Part shown: piece after piece, positions 1-6,994 of the stretch
How the letters are laid out: each line of letters begins with the position of its first letter
Position numbering within the stretch: position 1 is the stretch's first letter
Assembly: GCA_014379795.1 (NCBI GenBank)
Contig: JACMLC010000128.1
Location: 1 to 10,671 of the forward strand
Reading direction: 5' to 3'
DNA from: Pyrinomonadaceae bacterium
GTDB taxonomy: Bacteria; Acidobacteriota; Blastocatellia; Pyrinomonadales; Pyrinomonadaceae
Length of the DNA stretch: 10,671 nucleotides
Notes under the pieces: model-generated
Databases searched by the model: none
What the model was told of the DNA's origin: nothing
What the model saw: only the letters and a program-made list of their open reading frames with translations
Position numbers and translations under genes: made by a program

Positions 1-80
1 ATGCTCACCCACAAGATGAGCGGCGCGTAACGCCAGAAGCGTCCGGGCTGCTTCTTTTGCGCGATTGTTTCAGATTCCAA
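1..80 (-). CDS. N-terminal start of a gene cut by the window edge, possibly VanZ-like membrane protein
   Basis: Reading the minus strand from a TTG at 80-78 gives an open frame of 26 codons to the window edge, including the stretch RFWRYAPLILWVS. A short basic, polar lead followed by Arg-Tyr-Ala-Pro and a Trp-containing hydrophobic segment resembles the first membrane helix of VanZ-family proteins, which are small multi-helix membrane proteins of unclear biochemical role. A weak purine-rich stretch (GCGGAA) precedes the TTG. The frame stays open further upstream without an ATG, so the start is uncertain. Only the first helix is visible and the family call rests on general resemblance; another small membrane protein is quite possible. 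Confidence 0.4.
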   Translation of the reverse strand, partial: MESETIAQKKQPGRFWRYAPLILWVS

Positions 81-128
81 TGTTCCGCTGCGTGCGATAA
101 TAAAAAACAAAAGGACGCTCGATAAAAT

Positions 129-267
129 TGTAGGGGCAGGGACAAGTCCTCTGCCCGCAGCGGCGTCAGCCGCTTATCAATATTGAGCGCACGCTCAAAG
201 TTAAATCCACAGAAAATTTGTTTCGCGCATCCGCGCGGCGGGCAGAGGGCTCGTCCCTGCCCCTACA
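129..267. repeat. 139-bp palindromic element with 30-bp inverted termini
   Basis: Positions 129-158 and 238-267 are inverted copies matching at 28 of 30 bases, beginning TGTAGGGGCAGGGAC on each outer end. Between them are three smaller perfect hairpins: 159-174 (6-bp stem, GTCA loop), 183-198 (7-bp stem, 2-nt spacer) and 224-235 (4-bp stem, CATC loop). As RNA or cruciform DNA this would be a long stem closing a multi-branched head. The right end touches the stop codon of the protease gene at 268. It may be a non-autonomous repeat element, a transcript-end structure or both. No clear target-site duplication is visible. Confidence 0.8.
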
Positions 268-3200
268 CTATTGCACATAGGCTCCCGCCACAGGGCGATC
301 ACCGTTTGTGCCGAACTGTTGCGCGCGGAATCCGGCTGTGCTCTGCAAGATGTACCACGTGCCGTCGCCGGGACGAAAGACAGTCAGGTCTGTCTTGCCG
401 TCGCCGTCGTAGTCGCCCGGCGCAGGAAGGTCGCCGTTCGTGCCGAATGCCTGTGCGCTCACCGCTCCGTTCGAGCTTTGCAGGATATACCAGACGCCAT
501 CGCCCGGTCTGTAAACGGCAAAGTCTGTCTTGCCGTCTCCGTCATAGTCTCCGGCGACCGCTTGATCTGTGCTGGCGCCAAACTGTTGCGCAACGAATGT
601 CCCGTTGGAGCTGCGCAGCAGATACCAGGTGCCTTCGCTCGGGCGAAAGACCGCGAGGTCTGCTTTGCCGTCGCCGTCGTAATCTCCGGGCACAGGCTTG
701 TCCGCGCTTACGCCAAAGCCCTGCGCACGCAAACTGTTATCCGTGCTTTGCAAGATGTACCAAACGCCCGCGCGAAAGACAGCGATGTCCGACTTTCCGT
801 CTCCGTCATAATCGCTTGGGACGGGCACGTCGCCGCTCGCGCCAAAGCCTTGCGTGCGCAGCGTGTTCGTCTGGCTTTGCAGGATGTACCATGTATTATC
901 GCTCGGGCGAAACACTGCGAAGTCCGTCTTGCTGTCGCCGTCATAATCGGCAGGCACGATTCTGTCTGCGCCAAGACCGAACGGCTGTGTCAGCAGAGCG
1001 CCGTTCGAGCTTTGCGATACATACCAGTTGCCCTCAGTCGGGCGAAAGACCGCGACATCGCTCTTGCTGTCGCCGTCAAAGTCCGAAGGCTTGGCTTGAC
1101 CTGAAGAGTTGAAGTTATAAGCTACAAGCGCGAAGTGCTGGTCTGTCGTGTCTGCGTTTCCGAGAATGCCGTTGCCGTTGATGGCTGTCGCAGTGATCTG
1201 AATCGTCACTGGCGTTCCGGCTGCGATGCCTGCGGGAAGATAAACATTCTCGACATTATTCAAGGTATCCGCGCTTCCGCCTGTGGTCGAGTTGCCACCG
1301 GTGAAAACATTTCCTTTATAGACGTTCGCGCCGACCGTCACGGTCAAATCAAGATTGTTGACCAACGCAGGATTTCCCACGCCCGGCGGGTCTGTCCAGA
1401 CCAGTGAGATACGCACGCGCTTTGAAGCGTCCGCAACCTTGCCTGTGTAAGTTGTACTGGCTCCGGCGCCGGCAAATTCTACGGACTGGTTGACGTACTT
1501 GATAGGCACGCCTGTATTGAGCATGAACTTCATGTTGATGCGCCCCCAGCCTTCGTTACCGTTCGGGACGGGGTTGCCCGTGAGAGAGCCGTTCATCTCC
1601 ACCGTGCTGTTCAAGAGCGCGGCTTTCGCCAGCGCGGGACTCGGATTCGCGCCGCCGTTTCCGTTCTTCCAAAACTGTGTAAAGAGCGCGGCGGCTCCGG
1701 CCACTTGCGGCGCGGCGTGCGAAGTTCCGCTGCTCCAACGATGGAAAGTGTCTATGTTGCCGAACAGTGAGCTTGTGCCTGAGCGACCGCCCGCGATGGC
1801 AGACCCCGGAGCAGTGATGTCCGGCTTGATGCGCCCGTCGCTCGCAATGCCAATGCTGGACGAGCTGCTCATATTGTCCATGTTGCTCGCCGCTGCCGAA
1901 AGCTCCGTGCGAAGATTCTGCGCATTGGCAACCGCGATGACATTCTTTGCAACCTTCGGCCTCGTCAAGCCGGATGAGCCTGAGTTGCCTGCGGAGAAGA
2001 CGATCAAAATCGGATCAATCGTCGCGGCAGTGCTGGCGTCCTGCACATAACCATCGTACTGCCCCGCGTAAGAATCGTAAGAGTTGCTGTTAGTGCCGTT
2101 GCCCCAACTGTTGTTTGTGATAAAGCCTTTGACGCCGTTCGGCCCTGCGGTCGCGACAGTGTCGTTAATCGTTGCGGCTTCTCCGCCGGTGTAGCCGCCG
2201 CGCAAAAACGGAATGTTGAGGATATGCGCTTTCGGCGCGATGCCTTTGCCGTAGTTGTATCCGGTCGGGTCGAGCACTGAAAAAGGCGCATCGCCCGCGA
2301 TGATGCTGGCATTCAAATGCCCGTGCCCTGCCGCGCCCGCCGTCGCGCCGCGAAGCGGAGCATTGACGGTATTGCTCGCCGTCACATAAAAGCCGCCGTC
2401 GCCCGGAATCCCCACGCCGTCGTCAACCACAGAAACAGTCACGCCCTGCCCGTCCACGCCGAACTGTGTGAGCGGATTGTAACCGGGCGCGTTGATCGCG
2501 GTCGGGCTGGTGTAATTGCCCGCCACGATTTGCGCTGCGCGCTCGTCTTCTTTAGTTGGAGTAAAGTACGGGTCAATTCTGACGACCTCCGGCAATTGAG
2601 CTAAACGCTCTACCGATTCCAAGCTCACCTCAACGCGCAGCACGTTGAAAAAGTTATGCGGCAGCCTGAAGACATTTCTCACCGTCGCATCAGAGAGTTG
2701 ATTCACTTTAGCTTGCGCTTCATCAAGACTCGCGCGTGCAAACACAGCGACATCGAACACAGCTTTTCCATTGCCGCTCAATTCGAGCGTCTGCATCCTG
2801 CCGCTTGATTGAGAGTTGTTAATCTGCGCCGCGATTTGCTCGCGCAGCTCAGGAGCGATTTTGCTTTCCGCAGTGTAGCGGCCAGTCCAACGGACGCGCG
2901 CGTGCCCCGCGATTTTTTGAATAGCATCACTGTCAGCATAAACAAAGAAAGCCTGATGCGGCACGTACTGCAAAACCTCTGCGCCGACAGAGCGCAAACT
3001 GTCGAGCCATTCATCACGCACGGGGGCAGCGAATTGAACAATGTAATAATCTTTGCCGCCTCTGTTGCCTGCCGTCGCGCCCGCCTTGACGGTTTCCGCC
3101 GGAGCATCCTCAAGCGGCTCGAACGACTTGCCCGGTAAATTCACACTCGTTTCGAGCGGCAGGCTTTCGATTTTCGCTCTCGAAAAATCCTGCCCCTTCG

Positions 3201-3504
3201 CCGCCGCGATGACTACGAAAGCGCCGTAATCTTCTACGAGCGTGCCCATTCTTTGAGCCGCTTCGCGGTCTGCCGCACTGCGCACAGAGACGCGCACAAT
3301 GGTTTTCGCACGGTCTCGAATCGCCTCTGTGACCTCGTCGGCTACGAAGTATCTGTCAAAAGATTGCTTAGGCTGTTTCTCTTCTTGCAACGATGCTTCG
3401 GGAACGAGACCCAATCCGAGAAAGAAGATCGAGGCGACCAGAAGAACCAGAGCCGCGCTGACGAGCCTTGTTTTTTGCGATGAGCTATTATTTGTTTTAG
3501 GCAT
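268..3504 (-). CDS. Secreted subtilisin-like (S8, Kp43-type) serine protease with six C-terminal DxDGDG repeats
   Basis: This 1078-residue protein is a probable exported endopeptidase. Residues 12-34 are a basic-then-hydrophobic export signal. Residues 50-315 form a long pro-region with modules resembling inhibitor I9 prodomains. The S8 catalytic domain follows (about 340-660): Asp361 in VSVVDDG, His394 in GHGHLNAS, oxyanion Asn507 in SAGNSG and Ser595 in GTSHAAP. Residues 665-795, with LVWTDPPG and NNLDL, match the C-terminal beta domain of Kp43-type proteases. Residues 808-1078 are six repeats of about 45 residues starting D(Y/F)DGD(G/S)K, likely calcium-binding and FG-GAP/VCBS-like. The start is an ATG preceded by AGGAAA at 3518-3513. 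The gene lies 306 bp after atpG with a palindromic repeat between, so it probably has its own promoter. All catalytic residues are present. The natural substrate is unknown. Confidence 0.9.
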   Translation of the reverse strand: MPKTNNSSSQKTRLVSAALVLLVASIFFLGLGLVPEASLQEEKQPKQSFDRYFVADEVTEAIRDRAKTIVRVSVRSAADREAAQRMGTLVEDYGAFVVIAAAKGQDFSRAKIESLPLETSVNLPGKSFEPLEDAPAETVKAGATAGNRGGKDYYIVQFAAPVRDEWLDSLRSVGAEVLQYVPHQAFFVYADSDAIQKIAGHARVRWTGRYTAESKIAPELREQIAAQINNSQSSGRMQTLELSGNGKAVFDVAVFARASLDEAQAKVNQLSDATVRNVFRLPHNFFNVLRVEVSLESVERLAQLPEVVRIDPYFTPTKEDERAAQIVAGNYTSPTAINAPGYNPLTQFGVDGQGVTVSVVDDGVGIPGDGGFYVTASNTVNAPLRGATAGAAGHGHLNASIIAGDAPFSVLDPTGYNYGKGIAPKAHILNIPFLRGGYTGGEAATINDTVATAGPNGVKGFITNNSWGNGTNSNSYDSYAGQYDGYVQDASTAATIDPILIVFSAGNSGSSGLTRPKVAKNVIAVANAQNLRTELSAAASNMDNMSSSSSIGIASDGRIKPDITAPGSAIAGGRSGTSSLFGNIDTFHRWSSGTSHAAPQVAGAAALFTQFWKNGNGGANPSPALAKAALLNSTVEMNGSLTGNPVPNGNEGWGRINMKFMLNTGVPIKYVNQSVEFAGAGASTTYTGKVADASKRVRISLVWTDPPGVGNPALVNNLDLTVTVGANVYKGNVFTGGNSTTGGSADTLNNVENVYLPAGIAAGTPVTIQITATAINGNGILGNADTTDQHFALVAYNFNSSGQAKPSDFDGDSKSDVAVFRPTEGNWYVSQSSNGALLTQPFGLGADRIVPADYDGDSKTDFAVFRPSDNTWYILQSQTNTLRTQGFGASGDVPVPSDYDGDGKSDIAVFRAGVWYILQSTDNSLRAQGFGVSADKPVPGDYDGDGKADLAVFRPSEGTWYLLRSSNGTFVAQQFGASTDQAVAGDYDGDGKTDFAVYRPGDGVWYILQSSNGAVSAQAFGTNGDLPAPGDYDGDGKTDLTVFRPGDGTWYILQSTAGFRAQQFGTNGDRPVAGAYVQ
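271..1083 (-). repeat. Six tandem ~135-bp coding repeats (DxDGDGK... units)
   Basis: The 3' quarter of the protease gene encodes six units starting at residues 808, 853, 898, 941, 986 and 1031, with spacing 45, 45, 43, 45 and 45. Each unit reads roughly DYDGDGK-x-D-x-AVFRP, then TWYILQS, then FG and a P-V-P-G-like end. The third unit is two residues shorter, because RAGVWYI replaces the RPSDNTWYI type. The acidic loop resembles calcium-binding DxDxDG loops of FG-GAP/VCBS repeats, which fold as beta-propeller blades; the propeller itself is inference. Confidence 0.85.
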
Positions 3505-3588
3505 AACTTTTATTTCCTGAATCGGGGAATTCGCGGGGTGTAAACCGGGAAGCGGTTTTCAATTTAACCCAAGTTGCGGGTCAAGCAA
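3505..3588 (-). promoter_or_regulatory. Leader region of the protease gene
   Basis: This stretch precedes the protease ATG on the minus strand. It holds a ribosome binding site (AGGAAA at 3518-3513, about 8 nt from the ATG) and a small perfect hairpin at 3542-3558 (6-bp stem AAACCG/CGGTTT, 5-nt loop). A TTGACC at 3584-3579 could be a -35 box, but no good -10 lies at proper spacing, so I do not call a promoter. Confidence 0.35.
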
Positions 3589-3745
3589 TTGCCACTAGCT
3601 TCAGCTAGTGGAGACAGGATGCCTCTTAGCTTCCGGCTTTAGCCGAACGATTAAGCTAAAGCTATCAGGAAGAGGATTAAATTATCTGTTGGCTCAAGCC
3701 TGCTTGCGGTTGTGCCATTTATCCACTAGCTGAAGCTAGTGGCAA
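3589..3745. repeat. 157-bp palindromic element with self-complementary 23-bp ends
   Basis: Positions 3589-3611 and 3723-3745 are perfect inverted copies of 23 bp. Each end is also a hairpin by itself: CCACTAGC and GCTAGTGG (8-bp stem) around TTCA on the left and TGAA on the right. The interior has nested pairing: CCTCTT (3622-3627) with AAGAGG (3670-3675), TTAGCTT (3626-3632, sharing its first two bases with the previous arm) with AAGCTAA (3653-3659), and CGGCT/AGCCG around TT at 3634-3645. It lies in the atpG-protease gap. The design resembles REP-like or MITE-like elements; the family is not identified. Confidence 0.8.
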
Positions 3746-3771
3746 GTTTTGAGTTGTGACACGAGGTTCAA

Positions 3772-3799
3772 GCCGGCGAACGCGAATTGTTTCGCCAGC
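3772..3799 (-). terminator. Hairpin just after atpG, possible transcript end
   Basis: Twelve bases (3810-3800) or so beyond the atpG stop, the minus strand has a 9-bp stem (3799-3791 with 3780-3772, one G-U pair) and a 10-nt loop. No T-run follows, so it is not a canonical intrinsic terminator. It could stabilise the mRNA 3' end or act with the 157-bp palindrome directly downstream. Confidence 0.35.
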
Positions 3800-3810
3800 T
3801 TCAGATTTTG

Positions 3811-4698
3811 TTATTGCACAGACGCGCCGGAAACGACTTCGATGATTTCGTTGGTGATTGCCGCTTGGCGGATGCGGTTCATATTGAGCGTCAGCGAGCC
3901 TATCAGCTCCGTCGCGTTCTTCGATGCGGCATCCATGGCGGTCATGCGTGCGCCCTGCTCAGAGGCTACGGATTCAAGCAGCGCGCGAAAGATTTGCGTC
4001 TCAATCAAGCGCGGAAGCAGATGGCTAAAGATTTCTTCCGCCGGTTGCTCGTAAACATAGTCCGTCAGGTCAACCGGGCGCGTAGGGTCAGCCACTTCTT
4101 CTGCTGCGGTCGGGCGCGAAACGGGCAAAAGCTGTTCGACGACGACGCGCTGTTGCAGGACGGTTTTAAACTCGCTGTAGATGAGAAAGACCTTATCGAG
4201 TTCCTCGTCTTCAGTAAAACGTTTGATGATGTCGCGCGCGATTTCCACCGCTTCTGAATATTGGACGCTTCCCTTACCCGTCACGCCTATGTATTCATGC
4301 ACGAAAGAGATGTCGCGGCGGCGAAAGAAATCGCGCCCCTTGCGACCGACGGGCATCATCTCAAGCTGTTTGCCCGCGTTCTCTTTAATCAAAGCCTGCG
4401 CAGCTTTGTTGAGGTTCGTATTAAAAGCTCCGCACAAGCCTCTGTCGGCGGTGATGAGCACGATCAGATAACGCTCGTCGCCGCGCGCATCAAGCAGCGG
4501 GTGATGAAAATTTTCATCCGTGCGCGAGGCCAGCTCGCCCAAAATTTCCATCATCTTATTGGCGAACGGGCGCGCCGTCACGACCCTGTCCTGCGCGCGC
4601 TTGAGCCGCGCAGCAGACATCATCTTCATAGCCTTTGTGATCTGCTGCGTGTTCTTTACCGAACGAATCCGGCGACGTATATCTAAAAGATTAGCCAT
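3811..4698 (-). CDS. atpG: ATP synthase F1 subunit gamma
   Basis: The central rotor shaft of F1Fo ATP synthase, 295 residues, typical for the family. The N-terminal helix has the conserved RRIRSVKNTQQITKAMKMM signature (residues 9-27), followed by SAARLKRAQ. The C-terminal helix carries the other half of the coiled coil, with MNRIRQAAITNEI at about 273-285. The middle alpha/beta domain contains LIVLITADRGLCGAFN. The gene follows atpA after an 85-bp gap filled by a heptad palindrome, and the bases directly before the ATG (CACTAAATCAAA) contain no Shine-Dalgarno sequence, so initiation may depend on coupling to atpA or on the hairpin. The usual next genes, atpD and atpC, are absent; a protease gene lies downstream. 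The identification is secure. Confidence 0.98.
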   Translation of the reverse strand: MANLLDIRRRIRSVKNTQQITKAMKMMSAARLKRAQDRVVTARPFANKMMEILGELASRTDENFHHPLLDARGDERYLIVLITADRGLCGAFNTNLNKAAQALIKENAGKQLEMMPVGRKGRDFFRRRDISFVHEYIGVTGKGSVQYSEAVEIARDIIKRFTEDEELDKVFLIYSEFKTVLQQRVVVEQLLPVSRPTAAEEVADPTRPVDLTDYVYEQPAEEIFSHLLPRLIETQIFRALLESVASEQGARMTAMDAASKNATELIGSLTLNMNRIRQAAITNEIIEVVSGASVQ

Positions 4699-4706
4699 TT
4701 TGATTT

Positions 4707-4777
4707 AGTGATAAGTGATAAGTGATAAGTGATGAGCAAAAGCATTTCTTATCACTCATCACTTATCACTTATCACT
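4707..4777. repeat. Heptad-repeat palindrome between atpA and atpG
   Basis: The left arm (4707-4736) is four 7-nt units of the type AGTGATA plus AG. The right arm (4748-4777) is four units of the reverse complement, CTTATCA. One unit in each arm has G/C instead of A/T, and these variants line up when 4714-4736 pairs with 4755-4777 as a perfect 23-bp stem with an 18-nt loop. The tandem units are rich in TGA and TAA. The structure occupies nearly all of the 85 bp between the two genes. Confidence 0.88.
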
Positions 4778-4783
4778 GTAGTT

Positions 4784-6379
4784 TTATGCGGTCACGCGGG
4801 CAGCGGCTGCTGTTGTCGCGGCTGGCTGCGTGGCGACGCCGGTCGAAGTCTGGCTTGCGATGAGCGTCTCTTCGTTCCAACGGTCTTTGAAGTCGGATAA
4901 CACCTGCGTCAAATCAGCTTTGATCTCATCCGTCAGAGATTTCTTTTCGCGGATGCTTTGCAGGGTGCCGGGATGCGCGTTTTCGACAAAGCGCAGCAAC
5001 TCGGCCTCAAAGCGTTGGACATCTTCGACCGCCACACTGTCGGCATGTCCGTTGCTCGCAGCCCAGATGACCAAGACCTGTTTCTCGACATCCATCGGGC
5101 GGTACTGCGGCTGCTTCAGGATTTCGACCAGACGCTGTCCGCGCGCAAGCTGTGCCTGCGTCGCTTTATCAAGGTCTGAGCCGAACTGCGCGAAGGCCGC
5201 CAGCTCGCGGAACTGCGCGAGGTCAATGCGCAGGGTTCCGGCGACCTGCTTCATGGCCTTGATCTGCGCCGCGCCGCCGACGCGCGAGACAGAGTTGCCG
5301 ACGTTGATGGCCGGGCGGATGCCGGAGTTGAAAAGGTCTGCTTCGAGAAATATCTGTCCATCCGTAATCGAAATCACGTTGGTCGGAATGTAAGCGGAGA
5401 TGTCGCCCGCCTGCGTCTCGATAATCGGCAGGCTCGTCAAACTGCCGCCGCCACGCTTATCCGACATCTTCGCCGCACGCTCAAGCAGGCGCGAGTGTAG
5501 ATAAAACACATCGCCCGGATAAGCTTCGCGTCCCGGCGGCCTGCGCAGGAGCAGCGAGATTTCACGATAAGCCGCAGCCTGTTTGGAAAGGTCATCGTAA
5601 ATCGTCAAAGCATGACGGCCTGAGTCGCGGAAGTATTCGCCGATGGCGACGCCTGAGTACGGTGCGAGAAACTGCATCGCCGCCGGATCGGACGCTGTGG
5701 CTTTAACGACGATGGTGTAATCCATTGCGCCGTTATCCTGCAAGGTCTTGACGACCTGCGCGACCGTCGAAGCTTTTTGTCCGATGGCGACGTAGATGCA
5801 GATAACATCTTTGCCTTTTTGGTTGATGATAGTGTCAACCGCGACGGCAGTCTTGCCCGTCTGGCGGTCGCCGATAATCAGCTCGCGCTGCCCGCGACCG
5901 ATAGGCACCATCGAGTCAATCGCTTTGAGACCCGTCTGCAAAGGCTCTTTCACAGGCTGGCGGTCAATGATGCCGGGAGCGATGCGCTCAATCGGGCTAA
6001 ATTCCTCGGTCAGGATTGGCCCACGATCATCAATCGGATTGCCGAGCGCATCCACCACTCGACCGATCATCGCATCGCCGACGGGCACTTCCATGATGCG
6101 CCCTGTGCGCTTGACCATGTCGCCTTCTTTGACGACCTGAAAATCTCCGAAGAGCACCACGCCGACTTTGTCTTCTTCAAGATTCAAAGCGAGGCCGCGC
6201 ACGTCTTTCGGAAATTCCAACAGCTCTCCGGCCATCACTTTTTCGAGGCCGTGAATCTCCGCGATGCCGTCTCCGACTTTAATCACCGTGCCCACTTCCG
6301 TCACGGTCACGCCGCCATCAAAATTCTCGATCTGCTGGCGAATGATTTCGTTAATCTCGTTAGCTTTGATCGGTTCCAT
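4784..6379 (-). CDS. atpA: ATP synthase F1 subunit alpha
   Basis: The non-catalytic nucleotide-binding subunit of the F1 hexamer, 531 residues. A beta-barrel domain (about 25-95) is followed by the nucleotide-binding domain with Walker A GDRQTGKT (170-177), the ALTIYDDLSKQA segment (257-268) and the arginine-finger region SRVGGAAQ with Arg366, then the helical C-terminal domain. The final 20 or so residues (from about 510) are Ala/Thr-rich and extend beyond the usual end of the family. A clear ribosome binding site (AAGGGA) lies 5-6 nt before the ATG. The gene is separated from atpH and atpG by gaps of 72 and 85 bp, both filled by heptad palindromes, although the genes elsewhere in this operon are tightly packed. 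All key residues are present. Confidence 0.99.
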   Translation of the reverse strand: MEPIKANEINEIIRQQIENFDGGVTVTEVGTVIKVGDGIAEIHGLEKVMAGELLEFPKDVRGLALNLEEDKVGVVLFGDFQVVKEGDMVKRTGRIMEVPVGDAMIGRVVDALGNPIDDRGPILTEEFSPIERIAPGIIDRQPVKEPLQTGLKAIDSMVPIGRGQRELIIGDRQTGKTAVAVDTIINQKGKDVICIYVAIGQKASTVAQVVKTLQDNGAMDYTIVVKATASDPAAMQFLAPYSGVAIGEYFRDSGRHALTIYDDLSKQAAAYREISLLLRRPPGREAYPGDVFYLHSRLLERAAKMSDKRGGGSLTSLPIIETQAGDISAYIPTNVISITDGQIFLEADLFNSGIRPAINVGNSVSRVGGAAQIKAMKQVAGTLRIDLAQFRELAAFAQFGSDLDKATQAQLARGQRLVEILKQPQYRPMDVEKQVLVIWAASNGHADSVAVEDVQRFEAELLRFVENAHPGTLQSIREKKSLTDEIKADLTQVLSDFKDRWNEETLIASQTSTGVATQPAATTAAAARVTA

Positions 6380-6393
6380 ATAATTCCCTTTTT

Positions 6394-6459
6394 GTGAATG
6401 GTGAATAGTAAATAGAAAAAACTCGTTCTGCTATTTACTATTCACCATTTACTATTTAC
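6394..6459. repeat. Heptad-repeat palindrome between atpH and atpA
   Basis: The left arm 6394-6415 consists of the units GTGAATG, GTGAATA and GTAAATA. The right arm 6432-6459 consists of TATTTAC, TATTCAC, CATTTAC and TATTTAC. Positions 6397-6415 pair perfectly with 6431-6449 (19 bp), extendable to 22 bp with one mismatch, around a 15-nt loop. The right arm runs into atpH and supplies its stop codon and last two codons. It has the same architecture as the palindrome at 4707-4777, with a related but different unit. Confidence 0.85.
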
Positions 6460-6994
6460 CTGAAATTTTTGCTTTGACTCTCTCCAATTGATTACGCACC
6501 GAGCCGTCGTAAACGGTCGAGCCGATGCGTGTCACCATGCCGCCGATTAATTCTTCGTCCGTCTTAAACTTCAAACGCACGTTCTTGCCCGTCATCGCAG
6601 CCAGCCGCGTGCGCAAGGCTTCCTGCGCGTCGGCAGAGACGGGACGCGCCGTCACAACATCCGCAGAGACAACGCCCGCACGCTCGTCAAGCACCTGCGC
6701 GAAACGCTTGTTGACTTCGCTCAATTCTGCGAGCCGCTGGTTCTGCAAGAGCACTTTTAAAAAATTCTCAGTGGTCGGGCGAACCTTCGCGCGGGCGATG
6801 AGCGCGTTCAGGACTTTGCGTTTTTGATCGTAGGGAATCGTCGGATTGCTGAAGACTACCAGAAGCTGTCCGCTTGATTGCATCATCTGTTCCCACGCGG
6901 ATAATTCTTCCTGCACCTCACGCGCTTCGCCCCGTGCCGTCACCACATCGGCCAGTGCTGCTGCGTAACGGCGCGCGACCGTTTGCACACTCAA
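6452..6994 (-). CDS. atpH: ATP synthase F1 subunit delta
   Basis: The delta (OSCP) subunit that joins the peripheral stalk to the top of F1, 180 residues, usual length. The N-terminal helical domain begins VARRYAAALADV, and the C-terminal family signature GGMVTRIGSTVYDGSVRNQL occupies 151-170. The start is a TTG (6994-6992) whose last two bases begin the TGA stop of atpF, a 4-bp overlap typical of translational coupling, with a G-rich stretch upstream in atpF. A GTG two codons later is an alternative. The last two codons and the stop lie inside the heptad palindrome, so the extreme C-terminus may have been rewritten by the repeat. Confidence 0.96.
   Translation of the reverse strand: MSVQTVARRYAAALADVVTARGEAREVQEELSAWEQMMQSSGQLLVVFSNPTIPYDQKRKVLNALIARAKVRPTTENFLKVLLQNQRLAELSEVNKRFAQVLDERAGVVSADVVTARPVSADAQEALRTRLAAMTGKNVRLKFKTDEELIGGMVTRIGSTVYDGSVRNQLERVKAKISGK

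Noticed and set aside
345..365. parS-like sequence around CCACGTG
   Set aside because: The core CACGTG is present, but the flanks do not match the TGTTTCACGTGAAACA consensus and it lies inside a repeated coding unit.
183..1112. Two long plus-strand open frames (183-1112 and 271-1104) opposite the protease repeats
   Set aside because: They are antisense shadows of the tandem DxDGDG repeats: Arg/Cys-rich or low-complexity products with the same repeat period and no recognisable domain.
4707..4777. CRISPR-like array
   Set aside because: The units are 7 nt, contiguous without spacers and arranged as an inverted pair, unlike CRISPR repeats; no cas genes are nearby.
5777..6397. 206-codon plus-strand frame opposite atpA
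   Set aside because: Antisense shadow of the conserved atpA sequence; no ribosome binding site or family resemblance.
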